A DNA stretch of 64,000 bases from Kitasatospora sp. NBC_00374 (lineage in GTDB: Bacteria > Actinomycetota > Actinomycetes > Streptomycetales > Streptomycetaceae): contig NZ_CP107964.1 of the NCBI RefSeq assembly GCF_041434935.1, positions 8,539,001-8,603,000 of the forward strand, in the 5' to 3' direction. A program made the position numbers and the translations under genes. The notes beneath the pieces were generated by a model. The model did no database searches, was not told the origin of the DNA, and saw nothing but the letters and a program-made list of their open reading frames with translations. Below, one piece after another: positions 1-8,422 of this stretch (positions are counted from its first letter, which is position 1; the number at the start of each line of letters is the position of its first letter).

Positions 1-93
1 ACCCGGCTGCGGCACCCCGCCGAATCCGATCGGACGGTCGCCTCGCTGCTCCACCTCCTTTTGGACGACCTGAACCGCTCCCCGGCGAGCTGA
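1..93 (+). CDS. C-terminal end of a truncated-by-window protein
   Basis: The first 30 codons of the window are open and end in TGA at 91-93. The peptide is amphipathic and leucine-rich (SLLHLLLDDLNRSPAS at the end) and has normal high-GC third positions, so it reads like the tail of a real gene entering from the left. Nothing in so short a piece identifies the family. Confidence 0.4.
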   Translation, partial: TRLRHPAESDRTVASLLHLLLDDLNRSPAS

Positions 94-740
94 TGCCGTT
101 CGACTCACGCTTCGGGCGTCGATCTGGGGTAGCCGCGCATCGTGCTCCCAGAGGAGTTCCTCCTGCTGGACCCCGGTCGGCGGCAGGCCGGTGGAGCGTG
201 CCGAGCGGATGTGGGCCGGCTGCGAACTCTAGCCGTCCACGCGGGAGGGAGAGGTGCAGCGCGAGTTCCTTCAATCCCAAACTGGAAGTGGCCACAACGG
301 TCTGCGACGAGCTGAAGGACGTGGGCGAGCATCTCCTGCGTTGCGGCACGCCCTCGGCGCGGCGCTGCCGACGCCGAAGGATGCCGACTCGTCCCCCGGC
401 GCCGCACCGTTCCCGCCCCCGGTCCCGGTGACGGCGTTCGCTCGCTACCGAACCATGCACCACGACGCAGCCCAGCCCGGCTGGCGGACGAGCAACTGAT
501 CACTGGCATGCACGTTCGTGTGGGCGTCCCCGGCCGGGCGGTTCGGCCGCTGGCCGATCAGCGGCCCGCCGCCGGAGTTCGTCGGCGGGGGCGACTGCGG
601 CCGGCGCATCCGAGCCTTGTCGGCCTGACCAGCGACACCGGCCAGTTCTACTTGCTGGCGCGGCTCTCCGGGCACTATCCGACGGTGAAGTGCGGGCGAG
701 CTGGTTCGGTGCGCGCAGCGGCGGCCGCCGTCGGTTCGTG
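94..740. other. Stretch without a convincing gene
   Basis: Several overlapping open frames exist on both strands, but none has a ribosome binding site, a recognisable motif or a consistent coding bias. A short plus-frame segment near 275-345 (KLEVATTVCDELKDVG) looks protein-like and may be a gene remnant. I see no repeat or hairpin of note. Confidence 0.3.
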
Positions 741-947
741 TCAGTCCGGTCGGTCCGCCTCAGCATCATCCTGCTCATCCTGCTCGGCCAGGTCCCGATT
801 TTCCTTCTGCTCGGCAACCGGTGCGCCGGCGCGGACGGTCTTCACCTGGTGGTCCGGCTCCGGCGACCGATGCTCCTGCCGGTCGTCGAAATCGCTGTCG
901 TGCTGACCGGGTACTCCGCCCGACCCGCCCTGGGGGATGTCGTCCAT
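741..947 (-). CDS. Small very hydrophilic protein, 68 residues
   Basis: The ATG at 947 is preceded by a strong GGAGGAGG ribosome binding site 4-5 bases upstream, which decides the start and strand. The product is 68 residues, rich in Asp, Glu, Gln and Arg, with no hydrophobic segment, and ends in an acidic tail (EQDEQDDAEADRPD). Such small charged proteins are common in Streptomyces and are mostly uncharacterised. The opposite strand also has an open frame that looks membrane-like, but that is what the complement of an acidic coding sequence usually looks like. Function unknown. Confidence 0.5.
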   Translation of the reverse strand: MDDIPQGGSGGVPGQHDSDFDDRQEHRSPEPDHQVKTVRAGAPVAEQKENRDLAEQDEQDDAEADRPD

Positions 948-1247
948 CAGTCCTCCTCCATGCTGGCTGCAGGGCGCCTGCCCGAGTGTGGGGGAGCCAA
1001 ACGGTGACGCCCCATGCCACGCGCGCGAACAGGGGGACAGCTGCTCGGCGGGCTCGAGCGCCAAGACGGACTCGGCTGAGCGCCCCAGCAGTTCGGCGAG
1101 CTGCCCGGGGAGGCGGTGGGGTGTGGGATGCCGATCTGAGTTCGTATGCGTTTCCCCTCGTGAATACACCGATTTTTCGGCTCGCCTGCCGGTGAGAATC
1201 TCCGGCTCGGGAGGCTGAGAATTCCTCAACTCACCTGGAGGATAAGT

Positions 1248-1403
1248 GTGTTGATGGAGCGAATCGCCGCGGCGGCGTCGCCCGTGGAGTCGGTTGCGCC
1301 GTCGGTCCGGCGGTCGGAAACGCGATCCGCACGGTGTTCGGTTTCGTTCGCCGGAGGGCGGCTAGACGCAATCTCCAGGGGTGCCGGAAAGGATGACCCA
1401 TGA
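1248..1403 (+). CDS. Possible short upstream ORF coupled to the next gene
   Basis: A GGAGG at 1237-1241 lies six bases before a GTG (1248) that opens a 51-codon frame. Its TGA (1401-1403) overlaps the ATG of the next gene (1400-1402), the usual arrangement for translational coupling. The peptide is not recognised and the next gene has its own purine-rich site (GGAAAGGA), so this could be chance or a short leader. Confidence 0.25.
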   Translation: MLMERIAAAASPVESVAPSVRRSETRSARCSVSFAGGRLDAISRGAGKDDP

Positions 1404-2179
1404 ATGACATCACCAAAGTGGCTCTGGCGGCCGCGGTCGCCGGCGGCTACGTGCTGGGCCGCGCCAAGAAGGGGCGGCTCGCATTCGCCGCCGCGACGTA
1501 TCTCGCGGGCCGGCGGTTCGGGCTCGATCCGCGCCAGCTTGCCACCGAAGGGTTGCGACGACTCGGCGGAGTCCCGCAGGTGGCCGAGTTGAACGAGCAG
1601 GTCAGGGGAGAGCTGCTCGACGCCGGCAAACACGCGGTGGCCGCGGCGGCCGACCGTCGCATCGAAGAGCTTGCGGACTCCCTGCGGGAGCGCGCCCTGA
1701 GGGTAGGCAAGCCGAAGGCGCAGGAGGAGCCCGAGGAAGGCTCGTACGAGGACGAGGAGCCGCCGGAGGAGGACACGTACGACGAGGAGGAGGCGCAGTA
1801 CGAGGAGGAGGCAGAGGACGCCGGGGAGCCCGAGGAGGAGCCCGAGGACGAAGAGGAGGAGGACCCGCCGGCACCACACAGCGAACGCGCGCCGCGCCGC
1901 CGCCGATCCGACTCCGCTGCGGACGAACGGCCGCGCCCGCGCTCCTCACGGCCGGCGCCCAAGGCGGAATCGAAGTCCCCGGCCGCGCGCAGGCCGGCGA
2001 AGAAGGCAGCCGCGCCGGCGAAGAAGTCCGCGCCCGCGAAACGGTCGTCGACCCGCGCCACCACGTCCAAGACCAGTGCTGCCAAGACCACCGCGAAGCG
2101 GGCCGCCGCGCCGGCGAAGAAGAGCGCGGCCAAGAAGGCCGCCGCCAAGCCGGCCACGCGCTCCACCAGGCGGAGGTAG
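1400..2179 (+). CDS. Acidic/basic-tailed protein, gas-vesicle-locus type
   Basis: 259 residues. The first 105 or so form a compact region that begins with a short hydrophobic stretch (KVALAAAVAGGYVLGR) followed by helices. Residues 105-155 are almost all Glu/Asp, and residues 185-259 are Ala/Lys/Pro-rich with repeated PAKK/AKK motifs like histone H1-type tails, which suggests nucleic acid or polyanion binding. Proteins of this build, often misannotated as DNA primase, sit beside an SRPBCC gene at the start of gas vesicle (gvp) clusters in other Streptomyces; that is from memory. Here the SRPBCC gene follows after three bases, but no gvpA, gvpF/L, gvpJ or gvpK follows. Function is unproven. 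Confidence 0.75.
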   Translation: MNDITKVALAAAVAGGYVLGRAKKGRLAFAAATYLAGRRFGLDPRQLATEGLRRLGGVPQVAELNEQVRGELLDAGKHAVAAAADRRIEELADSLRERALRVGKPKAQEEPEEGSYEDEEPPEEDTYDEEEAQYEEEAEDAGEPEEEPEDEEEEDPPAPHSERAPRRRRSDSAADERPRPRSSRPAPKAESKSPAARRPAKKAAAPAKKSAPAKRSSTRATTSKTSAAKTTAKRAAAPAKKSAAKKAAAKPATRSTRRR

Positions 2180-2182
2180 ACC

Positions 2183-3163
2183 ATGGCCACGACGGAACAG
2201 GAGTCCCCCGAGGTCTCGGGTCTCGACCGGCTTCGCGAAGAGGCCGTCCACTACCTCGGTGCCCAGCTGGAGAACCTCGTCGAGAAGGCCGGCGACAAGG
2301 TCTCCGACATCACCGGACAGCTAGGTGACGTCGCCGAGAGCGGCGGCGTGCTGCCGAAGGTGGGCGCGCGCGTCCTGCAGGGCGACTCGCCGGCCAAGGC
2401 GTTCCTCGGCGAGAAGGCGAAGAGCATCAAGGACAGCGTCGTCGACAAGGTCAAGGGCGCCTTTGGCGGCGGTAAGGCCGGTCGCAAGGCCGGCAAGAAG
2501 ACGATGAACATCGTCGAGACCCTCGACGTCGGCGTGCCCGTGCGGACCGCGTACGACCACTGGACCCAGTACGAGGACTTCAGCGGCTTCGCCAAAGGCG
2601 TCCAGGACGTCTCGCAGGGCGACGAAGTGACCACCGACTGGAAGGTCAAGGTCGGGCCCTCGAAGCGCAGCTTCAAGGCGACCGTCCAGGAACAGGTGCC
2701 GGACGAGCGCATCGTGTGGACCTCCCAGGGCGCCAAGGGCAGCACCCGAGGGGCCGTGAGCTTCCACGAGCTCACCCCGAACCTGACGCGCATCGTCCTG
2801 GTGGTCGAGTACTACCCCTCGGGCTTCTTCGAGAAGACCGGAAACATCTGGCGCGCCCAGGGCCGCCGCCTGCGCCTGGACTTCAAGAACTTCCAGCGGC
2901 ACGTCTCCCTCACCAACGACGAGGCCGAGGGCTGGCGCGGCGAGATCCGCGACGGCGAGGTCGTCCGCACCCACGACGAAGCCATGGAGGACGAGGCCGC
3001 AGAGAGCGACCAGGACGCGGACGGGTACGAGGAGGAGCATCCGGAGGACCTGGTGGAGGACGAGGACGAGGACTACGACGACGCGGACTATGAGGACGGC
3101 GAGCCCGAGGGCGACGACGAGGGCTACGACGACGAGGCGCGCGACGCGGAGGACGATGAGTGA
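2183..3163 (+). CDS. SRPBCC (START-like) family protein with acidic tail
   Basis: 326 residues. The N-terminal ~105 residues are helical and charged. Residues about 110-245 show the SRPBCC/polyketide cyclase-type fold signature (NIVETLDVGVPVRTAYDHWT, then a stretch of strands with PNLTRIVLVVEYYPSGF). The last 60 residues are Asp/Glu-rich low complexity. The fold makes a hydrophobic pocket; the ligand is unknown. It starts three bases after the stop of the preceding gene, so the two form an operon and carry similar acidic low-complexity segments. Such pairs accompany gas vesicle genes elsewhere, but those genes are absent downstream. Confidence 0.8.
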   Translation: MATTEQESPEVSGLDRLREEAVHYLGAQLENLVEKAGDKVSDITGQLGDVAESGGVLPKVGARVLQGDSPAKAFLGEKAKSIKDSVVDKVKGAFGGGKAGRKAGKKTMNIVETLDVGVPVRTAYDHWTQYEDFSGFAKGVQDVSQGDEVTTDWKVKVGPSKRSFKATVQEQVPDERIVWTSQGAKGSTRGAVSFHELTPNLTRIVLVVEYYPSGFFEKTGNIWRAQGRRLRLDFKNFQRHVSLTNDEAEGWRGEIRDGEVVRTHDEAMEDEAAESDQDADGYEEEHPEDLVEDEDEDYDDADYEDGEPEGDDEGYDDEARDAEDDE

Positions 3164-3347
3164 TTGCGCTACACCGTCAGAGCCGGGATGGGGGCAGCGC
3201 TCGGGAACCGGTCGGCAGTGCTTCACGGCCAAGGCTCGGTCGGCGGGTGAGCTGGTGCGCGCGGTGACCGAAGCCTCGGCCGCCTCCGGTCACACCGTCG
3301 CGCCTGCGGACTCTCCCTCACCGGTGGCACACGCGCTGAAGCACTGA
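3156..3347 (+). CDS. Short hypothetical protein overlapping the SRPBCC gene
   Basis: A 63-codon frame whose ATG lies eight bases inside the end of the SRPBCC gene. The peptide (middle part TAKARSAGELVRAVTEAS) has moderate coding character and no recognised motif. The overlap suggests translation coupling if it is real. It occupies the place where the first gvp structural gene would be expected, and may be a decayed remnant. Confidence 0.3.
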   Translation: MSDCATPSEPGWGQRSGTGRQCFTAKARSAGELVRAVTEASAASGHTVAPADSPSPVAHALKH

Positions 3348-3446
3348 GCGAGTGTCCGGCGCCACGGCCACCTTTCCCCGGCCTTACCCGGCAACGCCTA
3401 CTCCACCGGCATCAAGAAGCACGGGCCGGGTCTGCGTGCGTGCGGC

Positions 3447-4184
3447 ATGTACCTGGCAGGAAGGCGGCCGGTGGACGATCCTGGTCGGGGAGATGTGTCG
3501 CAGGCGGGGGCGGCGGGTGGTGACGGCCTGTTGGGTGCGGTGCTGGAGGCCTCGCACGAAGCCGCGCCGCAAGACCTCCCCGCCCTGGTCCACGAGGCCT
3601 GGCGGGGACTGGGCCTGACGGGGGCGAAGGTGTTCCTGGCGGATCTGCAACAACGGCTGCCGGTGCCGCTGCCCGATCCGCAGCCGCGGGAGCCGGCGCA
3701 AGCGTTGGAGGTGGACGGCACGCTGGCCGGGCGAGCACACCGGATGCGACGCACCGAGACGACCGCCGGGCCGCCGGCCGTCGGGTGGATCCCGCTGGTG
3801 GACGGGATCGAACGGATCGGTGTGCTGCGGATCGAAGCCGATACGCTGGTGGCGCCGTTGCCGGCCCGCGCCTGCGCACTCGCCTCGCTGGTGACCCTGG
3901 TCGTCGTGTCGACGAGCACTTTCAGCGACGTGCTCGTCCGTACGGTCCGCCCCGAGGCCCGGCCGTCGGCCGGCTCCTCGGCCCGGCGCGGTACGTCGGC
4001 GTCTCCGCGCCCGCGTCGCGGGCAGCCGCAGCCGCAGCCGCAGCCGGAACGAGTGACGTGCATGGGCACGGGCCACCGTCTGCGCGATCTGATCGTCGCC
4101 GGCCGCGCCACTCCGTCCTTCGCGCTGAGGCCCGCAGAACTGGCCGCCTCACGGGGTGGCGGTAGGGATTGGCGCAACGGATGA
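3447..4184 (+). pseudogene. Chimeric remnant: PP2C/SpoIIE sensor half joined to an alcohol dehydrogenase tail
   Basis: Residues ~25-165 match the N-terminal GAF-like half of Streptomyces PP2C/SpoIIE-type phosphatases: VLEASHEAAPQDLPALVHEA, then LADLQQRLPVPLPD, a DGTLAGRA box, and VVSTSTFSDVLVR where the linker to the phosphatase domain starts. The catalytic metal-binding half is absent. After a Pro/Arg-rich joint (4015-4050), residues ~205-225 read VTCMGTGHRLRDLIVAGRA, which I recognise as the end of a zinc-dependent formaldehyde/alcohol dehydrogenase. The frame stays open through the joint, so the reading frame is 245 codons long but encodes two unrelated broken ends. Most likely a deletion scar; not expected to have either activity. 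Confidence 0.6.
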
Positions 4185-4229
4185 CGGGTAGACGCGCGCC
4201 GCAACGATCGGCCGAAAGGAATTCTGATC

Positions 4230-4466
4230 ATGGGCTCTGCTCTCGTGCCGCACGACCTCGACATCCCTCCCCAATCGCTGTCCGATCCCCCGTCCCCTTC
4301 ACGCCCACTGGATCCGGTCGACCCGCCCGACCCGGCTCGGCCGCCGAGGCCACCGGACCCGCCGGAGCCGCCCGGCGTACCCGTCCCGCCCCCGGAGCCG
4401 CCCGGGCCGAGGCCGCAGCCGAGCGGCCCTGGCCCGCAGCCCGCCGTGCCTGAGCCTCCGGACTGA
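4230..4466 (+). CDS. Proline-rich small protein
   Basis: 78 residues, with an AAAGGAA site eight bases before the ATG. About 40% of residues are proline, in PPDP/PPEP-type repeats, with no hydrophobic stretch. Proline-rich peptides of this size are seen in several Streptomyces but have no known role. High GC makes a chance open frame with many CCG codons possible, so confidence rests on the ribosome binding site. Confidence 0.4.
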   Translation: MGSALVPHDLDIPPQSLSDPPSPSRPLDPVDPPDPARPPRPPDPPEPPGVPVPPPEPPGPRPQPSGPGPQPAVPEPPD

Positions 4467-4712
4467 ACGCAGGGCACGCGATACGAGGGCCGAGGGGCGG
4501 ATGTCCGCGGTGAGTGGGCCGTCGGAGTGAAATCCTGCGCGACTGGCGACGCCCCCGCTGTGGGCGTCGCCGTGTACGCCAGGCGGACGCGATGACGGGC
4601 GCCCACAGCGCGGGGTCGGGAAACTCGTAGCGTCGCCGCGACCGGACGGCGGTGTGAGCAGCCGTAGGCGGGTAGACGCTCGTCGAACCGACCGACACGC
4701 AGGAGGCACGCA

Positions 4713-5036
4713 ATGCCGCGCGGATCGAGTCCCAAACGGGAACGCCAGTACGAACACATCAAGGAGAGTGCCGAGGACCGCGGTGAGAGTCCCAGGCGAG
4801 CCAAGGAGATCGCGGCCCGGACCGTCAACAAGGAGCGGGCCCGGCACGGAGAGTCCAGGACCGCCAGCCGCTCCTCCACCCACGACATGTCCTCCGCCCG
4901 CCGAGGCGGGCAGCGCTCCCACGCCGGCTCCCAGGGACCGACCTTCGACCAGCTCTACAACGAAGCCAAGCAGCGCAACATCAAGGGCCGCTCCACGATG
5001 AACAAGAAGCAGCTCGCCAGCGCACTCGGGCACTGA
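4713..5036 (+). CDS. Plasmid-stabilisation-like protein with Rho N-terminal-type end
   Basis: 107 residues, starting at an ATG six bases after a perfect AGGAGG. The N-terminal half is highly basic and charged (SSPKRERQYEHIKESAEDRG), and the C-terminal 35 residues (FDQLYNEAKQRNIKGRSTMN then KKQLASALG) match the short helix-extended-helix found at the end of proteins annotated in Streptomyces as plasmid stabilisation protein, related to the Rho N-terminal domain. The family is widespread on actinobacterial chromosomes; the real role is not known. Complete length for the family. Confidence 0.8.
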   Translation: MPRGSSPKRERQYEHIKESAEDRGESPRRAKEIAARTVNKERARHGESRTASRSSTHDMSSARRGGQRSHAGSQGPTFDQLYNEAKQRNIKGRSTMNKKQLASALGH

Positions 5037-5076
5037 CGATGTCGGCGCCGAGGCGGCGGGCGGCAGGGAGAGCGGC

Positions 5077-5445
5077 ATGACCCTCTCCCATCCCGCCGAC
5101 CGCAGCGACGGCGAGCGCGGCCGGTTCGAGCGGCTTGCCGAGGCGGCTTCCAACCTCACCAGCTCGCCGGCCTTCTCCCTGTTCTGCGTCCTGCTGGTGG
5201 CCGCGTTCATCGCCGTCCACGCGGCCCGCCTGTCGGCGGAGTGGCAGATCCTCGCGGGCGACACCATGACCGCGATCACGCTGCTCCTGCTGGCGTTGCT
5301 CAAGAACTCCGAGCGCCGCGCCGAGCACGCTCTCCAGCGCAAGCTCGACGCGATCGCCGCGGCCCTCCTGGAGCAGAACGAAGGCCACCAGGGGGACGCT
5401 CACGAAGAACTGCGGAAGGCGATCCGCATGGAAGAGCGGCTCTGA
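5077..5445 (+). CDS. Low-affinity iron permease-type membrane protein
   Basis: 122 residues with a GGGAG site before the ATG. Two transmembrane helices (about residues 30-52 and 62-80: FSLFCVLLVAAFIAVHAARL and MTAITLLLLALL) are followed by a charged helix (RRAEHALQRKLDAIAAALLE). This layout matches the low-affinity iron permease family (PF04120) seen in many bacteria, in which the C-terminal helix contains a conserved QRKLD-type motif. The transport function is inferred from yeast Fet4 and has little support in bacteria. It lies 40 bases after the preceding gene on the same strand. Confidence 0.75.
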   Translation: MTLSHPADRSDGERGRFERLAEAASNLTSSPAFSLFCVLLVAAFIAVHAARLSAEWQILAGDTMTAITLLLLALLKNSERRAEHALQRKLDAIAAALLEQNEGHQGDAHEELRKAIRMEERL

Positions 5446-5476
5446 CCCTCCCGAATGCCCCGCCCAAGGACGCGTG

Positions 5477-6004
5477 ATGTCTCCTCAACTTCTGGACCAG
5501 CCACTGAGCATCTACCTCAACGACCACCTCACCGGGGCCTTCGGTGGCGCCGCACTCGCCCACCGGATGGCAGACACCCACGCCGACAGCAGGCGGGCCA
5601 GCGAGTTGCGCTCGCTGGCCAGGGAGGTGGAGGAGGACCGGGACGAACTCGTACGGATCATGAACCGGCTCGGTGTGCCCGTGCGCCGCTACCGCACCTG
5701 GCTCGGCATTGCAGGCGAGCGGGTCGCCCGGCTCAAGCCCAACGGCACCTTGGTGCACCGCGCTCCGCTCTCCGACCTGATCGAACTCGAAGCGATGCGC
5801 ACCGGCGTCGAGGGGAAGGCCGCGCTGTGGCGGGCACTTCGCGCCATCGCCGACCAGGACCCGCGCCTTGATCCGGACGACCTCGACCGTCTCACCCGGC
5901 GCGCGGCGGACCAGGCACGCACGCTCAACGGCTGGCACCGGGCGGTCAGCGCCTCGGTACTCGCCAGTGGCGGCGCGAGGTCCCGGCCCACGGCTCCCCG
6001 GTGA
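5477..6004 (+). CDS. Conserved hypothetical helical protein
   Basis: 175 residues from the ATG at 5477, with AAGGA at 5465-5470; a GTG immediately before it is an alternative. The sequence is predicted mainly helical: SIYLNDHLTGAFGGAALAHR at the start, then EVEEDRDELVRIMNRLGVPV and a middle LIELEAMRTGVEGKAALWRA. I recall similar proteins in Streptomyces annotated only as hypothetical; the helical pattern resembles four-helix bundles of the ferritin/DUF892 kind, but without the metal ligands. It continues the plus-strand run of small proteins. Confidence 0.65.
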   Translation: MSPQLLDQPLSIYLNDHLTGAFGGAALAHRMADTHADSRRASELRSLAREVEEDRDELVRIMNRLGVPVRRYRTWLGIAGERVARLKPNGTLVHRAPLSDLIELEAMRTGVEGKAALWRALRAIADQDPRLDPDDLDRLTRRAADQARTLNGWHRAVSASVLASGGARSRPTAPR

Positions 6005-6515
6005 GTTGTGCGACCGCAGGGAGTGCACTGTGGTCGCCGATCGCCGATCGCCGATCGCCGATCGCCGTTCGCCAAGCCGGTCGGCGAGCCGGGCGCCTAC
6101 CTGGCCCGGCTCGGCATCCACCGCGGCGGGATCGGCGTCCCGCCTGCTGGTAAGGCGGTGCGCGCGCCTCGGATTCGGCGGCTCCCGCGGTGTAGCTGTA
6201 CAGCGCGCCACTCCTCCGGCCCCCTATCCAGGCGCGAGGTGGCCGACGGCTGTGTGACCTACCTCTGGCACGGCAGTGTCTTCCGCCTGCCGGCTGGAAC
6301 GTGGGCGGGCCGGACACACGCCGCAGCCGCGCTTCACCCGCAGGGACGGCGACGGCACCCTGCAGGCGCGCCTGCCCGATGCCGGTTGAGCCCTGCGAAG
6401 GCGCCCACCGGTAGCTCTACTGCGAACCGGTGGCCTCCGGCGTCAGGCGCTATTACGCCGCCCGCCGCACGGTAGGCGTGGCCGGTCAGTTCTTCTCGGA
6501 CGTTGGGAGCACACC
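6005..6515. other. Gene-free stretch with a short tandem repeat
   Basis: No gene could be supported on either strand. The stretch holds the heptamer repeat at 6036-6070 and, at its end, the GGGAG ribosome binding site of the next gene. A short plus-strand frame ending near 6390 (TRRDGDGTLQARLPDAG) is protein-like and may be a remnant. Confidence 0.4.
6036..6070. repeat. Heptamer tandem repeat (GCCGATC)x5
   Basis: Five head-to-tail copies of GCCGATC, the last with one change (GCCGTTC). Each copy contains the palindrome CGATCG across the junction, so the array can form many small hairpins. It lies 32 bases after the preceding stop codon. Copy number of such arrays usually varies between strains. 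Confidence 0.9.
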
Positions 6516-7052
6516 GTGGCAGGCGACGACTTCGTCATCGACGTGAGCCGGATCCGGGACGAGGCCCGGCAGAAGATGTCCGAGGGTGCGGTGACCAGCA
6601 CCTACGGCCTGGACACGCAGAAGGTGATTGACGTCCTGAACGACGTGGTGGCGACCGAGGTGGTCTGTTGGCTGCGCTACACCCGGCACGCCATCTCCGC
6701 CACCGGCATCGACCGCGCCCAGGTGGCGGCCGAGTTCACCGAACACGCGGCGGAGGAGATGCAGCACGCCCTGCGGGCCGCCGGGCGGATCGCCCAGCTC
6801 GGAGGCGAACCGGACTTCGACCCCTCCACCCTCGCCCGACGGGCCCACACCGACTACACCGCGCCGGACGAGAAGGACCTCAAGGCCATGCTCGAGCACA
6901 ATCTGCTGGCCGAACGGATCGTCATCTCCACCTACCAGGAGATCGCCCGCTGGCTCGGCGACCACGACCCCACGACCCGCCGCCTGATCGAATCCATCCT
7001 CGAGGAGGAGGAAGAGCACGCCGACGACCTCACCGACCTCCTGGCCTCCTGA
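6516..7052 (+). CDS. Ferritin-like (bacterioferritin/Dps-type) protein
   Basis: 178 residues from a GTG with GGGAG eight bases upstream. It is a four-helix bundle with the expected iron-ligand pattern: helix A with ATEVVCWLRYTRHAI (Glu), helix B with EHAAEEMQHA (ExxH type), helix C with MLEHNLLAERIVISTYQE and helix D with ILEEEEEHADDL (ExxH type). These Glu and His residues would form a di-iron centre. The length fits bacterioferritin-like proteins, which store iron or oxidise Fe(II) and protect DNA from peroxide. The gene stands among small stress-type genes, which agrees with a protective role; the substrate is inferred. Confidence 0.85.
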   Translation: MAGDDFVIDVSRIRDEARQKMSEGAVTSTYGLDTQKVIDVLNDVVATEVVCWLRYTRHAISATGIDRAQVAAEFTEHAAEEMQHALRAAGRIAQLGGEPDFDPSTLARRAHTDYTAPDEKDLKAMLEHNLLAERIVISTYQEIARWLGDHDPTTRRLIESILEEEEEHADDLTDLLAS

Positions 7053-7191
7053 TCGCCACGCAGGGACGCATGGACGCAGGGACGCGGGCGCGTGCCGGGG
7101 CCAGCCGGGCGCAGTCGATTGACCGCGTGTGCTTTGGGCAGGCGCACCGCAGCCGCCGCTCTGCGGCTGCCCCGCACCAGGAGGAGGCACC

Positions 7192-7374
7192 ATGAACGAG
7201 TTCGACCGGGAACGCGCCCACCGGAAGGCCGACGACCTGCCGCACCTCAAGGACGAGGCCGACGAGACGAACACCGAACACCTCCAGCGGGCCCGGCGGG
7301 TCCAGAAGGACAGCCGCAGCGCCGACCGTGACCGGACGACGACCGACGGGGGCCCTCGGCTGCACGAGGAGTGA
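7192..7374 (+). CDS. Small hydrophilic protein, 60 residues
   Basis: The ATG follows an AGGAGGAGG site at ideal distance. The 60-residue product is nearly all charged or polar (FDRERAHRKADDLPHLKDEA at the start) with no hydrophobic core, and is likely disordered or a single helix. Function unknown. It lies 139 bases after the ferritin-like gene on the same strand. Confidence 0.6.
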   Translation: MNEFDRERAHRKADDLPHLKDEADETNTEHLQRARRVQKDSRSADRDRTTTDGGPRLHEE

Positions 7375-7750
7375 CCCCCTCGCCGGTCTCGGCGAGGATG
7401 CCCCTGACCCGCTCGACGGTGGAACGGCTCCGCAGGGCGTGGGCCACTGCATCCCTGGTCCGCAACCGAAGCCAGCTCCACCGGTCTCTTCCCGACCTGG
7501 CCACCACCGGTTCGCGCGGTCTGAACGTCCAAGTGTGGCTGGACCGCCGCGCACCCTCCGACCAGGGCCGAGTGTTCGCCCACGACCTCGCCGCCGTCCT
7601 CTGCGCCCGCCATCCCGGAGCCGGCTCACCGCGCCGGCCGGCAGGGAATGAGGCGGGGAGTACCTGGGCCGGGCGCTTCGACGATTGCTTCGAGGGCCAT
7701 CGGGCAGACGCCCGGGCACAAGTCGCCCGCGGACCGGGAAGGGGCGCCCG
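7375..7750. other. Stretch without a supported gene
   Basis: Open frames run on both strands here but lack ribosome binding sites and recognisable motifs. A plus-strand segment (TRSTVERLRRAWATASLVRN) and its complement are equally open, which is typical of very GC-rich noncoding or decayed DNA. Confidence 0.3.
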
Positions 7751-8389
7751 ATGAAGACCGAAGAGCTGACGGCGCGGCTGCTGCGCGAGTACGGGACGAC
7801 CTACGCCGACCAGGTGGGTATCAAGCTCCGCGACACGCCCGCGCCGCTGTACCAGCTGCTGGTGCTCACGGTGCTCTGCTCGATCCGGATCAAGGCCGAC
7901 ACGGCCACCGCTGCCGCCGGGCAACTGTTCCGGGCGGGGCTGCGCACCCCTCGGGCCATGGCGGACTCCGGCTGGCAGGACCGAGTGGACGCACTGGGCC
8001 GGGCCCACTACGTCCGGTACGACGAGAGCACCGCGACCGCGCTCGGCAGGGGCGCCAAGCTGGTGCTGGAGCGCTGGAAGGGCGATCTGCGCGGGCTGCG
8101 CCGGGAGGCAGACGGAGACCGGGCCACGCTGCGGGAACTGCTGCAGGAGATCCCCAGGATCGGCCCGGTGGGCGCGGACATCTTCTGCCGCGAGGCTCAG
8201 CTGGTCTGGCCGGAGCTGCGCCCGTACTTCGACGAGCGGACCTGCGGGACGGCGGCCTCGCTCGGGCTGCCGCACACCCCGCGCGGGCTGGGTGAGCTGG
8301 TTCCGGCGAAGGAACTGGCCCGGCTGGCCGCCGCGCTGGTCCGCGCCCGCCTCGCCAAGGACGCGGTGAGGGAACTGCGCGCCGCCTGA
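7751..8389 (+). CDS. Endonuclease III-like HhH-GPD protein
   Basis: 212 residues from the ATG at 7751, preceded by a GGGAAGGGG run. It keeps the helix-hairpin-helix segment LLQEIPRIGPVGADIFCREA, the DNA-binding hairpin of the endonuclease III/MutY/AlkA family, and the N-terminal part contains YQLLVLTVLCSIRIKADTAT, equivalent to the family's first core helices. Downstream of the hairpin it has FDERT in place of the usual VDTHV-type catalytic Asp segment; the Asp is present. The C-terminal 4Fe-4S cysteines of classic Nth are not seen. It probably acts in base excision repair, but the substrate base cannot be told. Confidence 0.75.
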   Translation: MKTEELTARLLREYGTTYADQVGIKLRDTPAPLYQLLVLTVLCSIRIKADTATAAAGQLFRAGLRTPRAMADSGWQDRVDALGRAHYVRYDESTATALGRGAKLVLERWKGDLRGLRREADGDRATLRELLQEIPRIGPVGADIFCREAQLVWPELRPYFDERTCGTAASLGLPHTPRGLGELVPAKELARLAAALVRARLAKDAVRELRAA

Positions 8390-8422
8390 GCACGGCCCGG
8401 CCGGTGGTCGCGCGTACGCGGG

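Noticed and set aside
690..1007. Plus-strand frame that looks like a small membrane protein
   Set aside because: It is the complement of the hydrophilic minus-strand gene with the strong ribosome binding site; hydrophobic mirror images of acidic genes are a common artefact.
1447..2190. Long minus-strand open frame, 247 codons
   Set aside because: It mirrors the acidic/basic-tailed gene and is made of Ser/Ala/Arg runs; no start signal.
2321..3232. Long minus-strand open frame opposite the SRPBCC gene
   Set aside because: Shadow of the real gene; Val/Leu-rich runs come from complementing Asp/Glu codons.
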